In this document: piece after piece, positions 63,418 to 64,000 of the stretch
Layout: the number at the start of each line of letters is the position of its first letter
Position numbering within the stretch: position 1 is the first letter of the stretch
Position numbers and translations under genes: made by a program
Notes under the pieces: generated by a model
Told to the model about the DNA's origin: nothing
Seen by the model: the letters and a program-made list of their open reading frames with translations, nothing else
Databases searched by the model: none
Source of the DNA: Euglena gracilis
Taxonomy: Eukaryota > Euglenida > Euglenophyceae > Euglenales
DNA length: 64,000 nucleotides
NCBI GenBank assembly: GCA_039621445.1
Contig: CP154956.1
Span: 34,879,437 to 34,943,436 of the forward strand
Direction of reading: 5' to 3'

Positions 63418-63520
63418 AGAAGAGCAGGAGGAGCTCGGTCTGGAGGTCAGGGAGATGAGGCGGCGCAAGCTGGACCGACTGGTGGTGCAGCGTCCGCATA
63501 TGACGGTGGCACCGCACCAA
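63418..63520. other. Candidate exon, strand unresolved
   Basis: The plus strand after a CCGTGCAG acceptor reads EQEELGLEVREMRRRKLDRL, a charged helix with nearly all G/C third positions. The minus strand in the same interval reads LAPPHLPDLQTELLLLFCT between an ACCACCAG acceptor and an ACG|GTGGGG donor. The plus reading has the stronger codon bias; the minus reading fits the strand of every other gene here. Confidence 0.3.
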
Positions 63521-63537
63521 CGTTGTTTATGTCCCCG

Positions 63538-64000
<463 letters not shown>

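Overview
The window is eukaryotic nuclear DNA. Coding sequence occurs as short, GC-rich exons (about 40 to 220 bases) with GT-AG and frequent GC-AG introns, spread through long repeat-rich, lower-GC spacers; there is no operon structure, Shine-Dalgarno pattern or long uninterrupted gene. Almost all long open frames are artefacts of simple repeats (poly-T, GGT, GT, GTGTGTCT, CGTG). Every gene recognised with confidence lies on the minus strand. The lineage is not fixed by the sequence: an alga or other protist is the best guess, and same-strand genes, GC donors and a strong AG|G acceptor preference are reminiscent of dinoflagellates, but that is inference.

Three genes were rebuilt exon by exon with reading phases that agree across the proposed junctions. 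(1) 381-1437: the N-terminal UEV domain of a TSG101/VPS23/ELC-like ESCRT-I protein, running toward the left edge. (2) 8134-18432: a full-length cytochrome P450 of 15 exons and about 520 residues, with membrane anchor, I-helix AGHETS and haem loop FIQGPRNCLG. (3) 39171-50397: a complete 9-exon, 381-residue OTU deubiquitinase of the A20/Cezanne type with catalytic Cys and His regions. A fourth minus-strand gene (about 54.1-61.6 kb) has clear exons but no recognised family. Weaker exon candidates lie at 24.7, 30.2, 38.4 and 63.4 kb.

The rest is a dense field of non-autonomous mobile elements, many nested. One group has C-run/G-run terminal inverted repeats and a TA target duplication (6955-7186, 19565-19943, 37534-37737, 40601-41018, 44656-45074, 62416-62948, probably 21873-22906). 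Another is hAT-like, with CAGGG ends and 6 to 8-base duplications (21278-21689, 23004-23681, 24201-24683). A third set has clustered short words at both ends around an AT-rich body. Two partial duplicates (21.7-24.2 kb and 28.25-28.99 kb) give an empty-site comparison that independently confirms two insertions.

The most unusual pattern is that many elements carry their own private short keyword, repeated at or near both ends. Elements with related bodies can carry different keywords (33.9-34.9 kb versus 36.4-37.2 kb). Very large microsatellites, including a 1-kb GGT tract inside the P450 gene and a 2.4-kb GT/GTGTGTCT array, separate these blocks. No transposase, rRNA, tRNA or CRISPR array was recognised.
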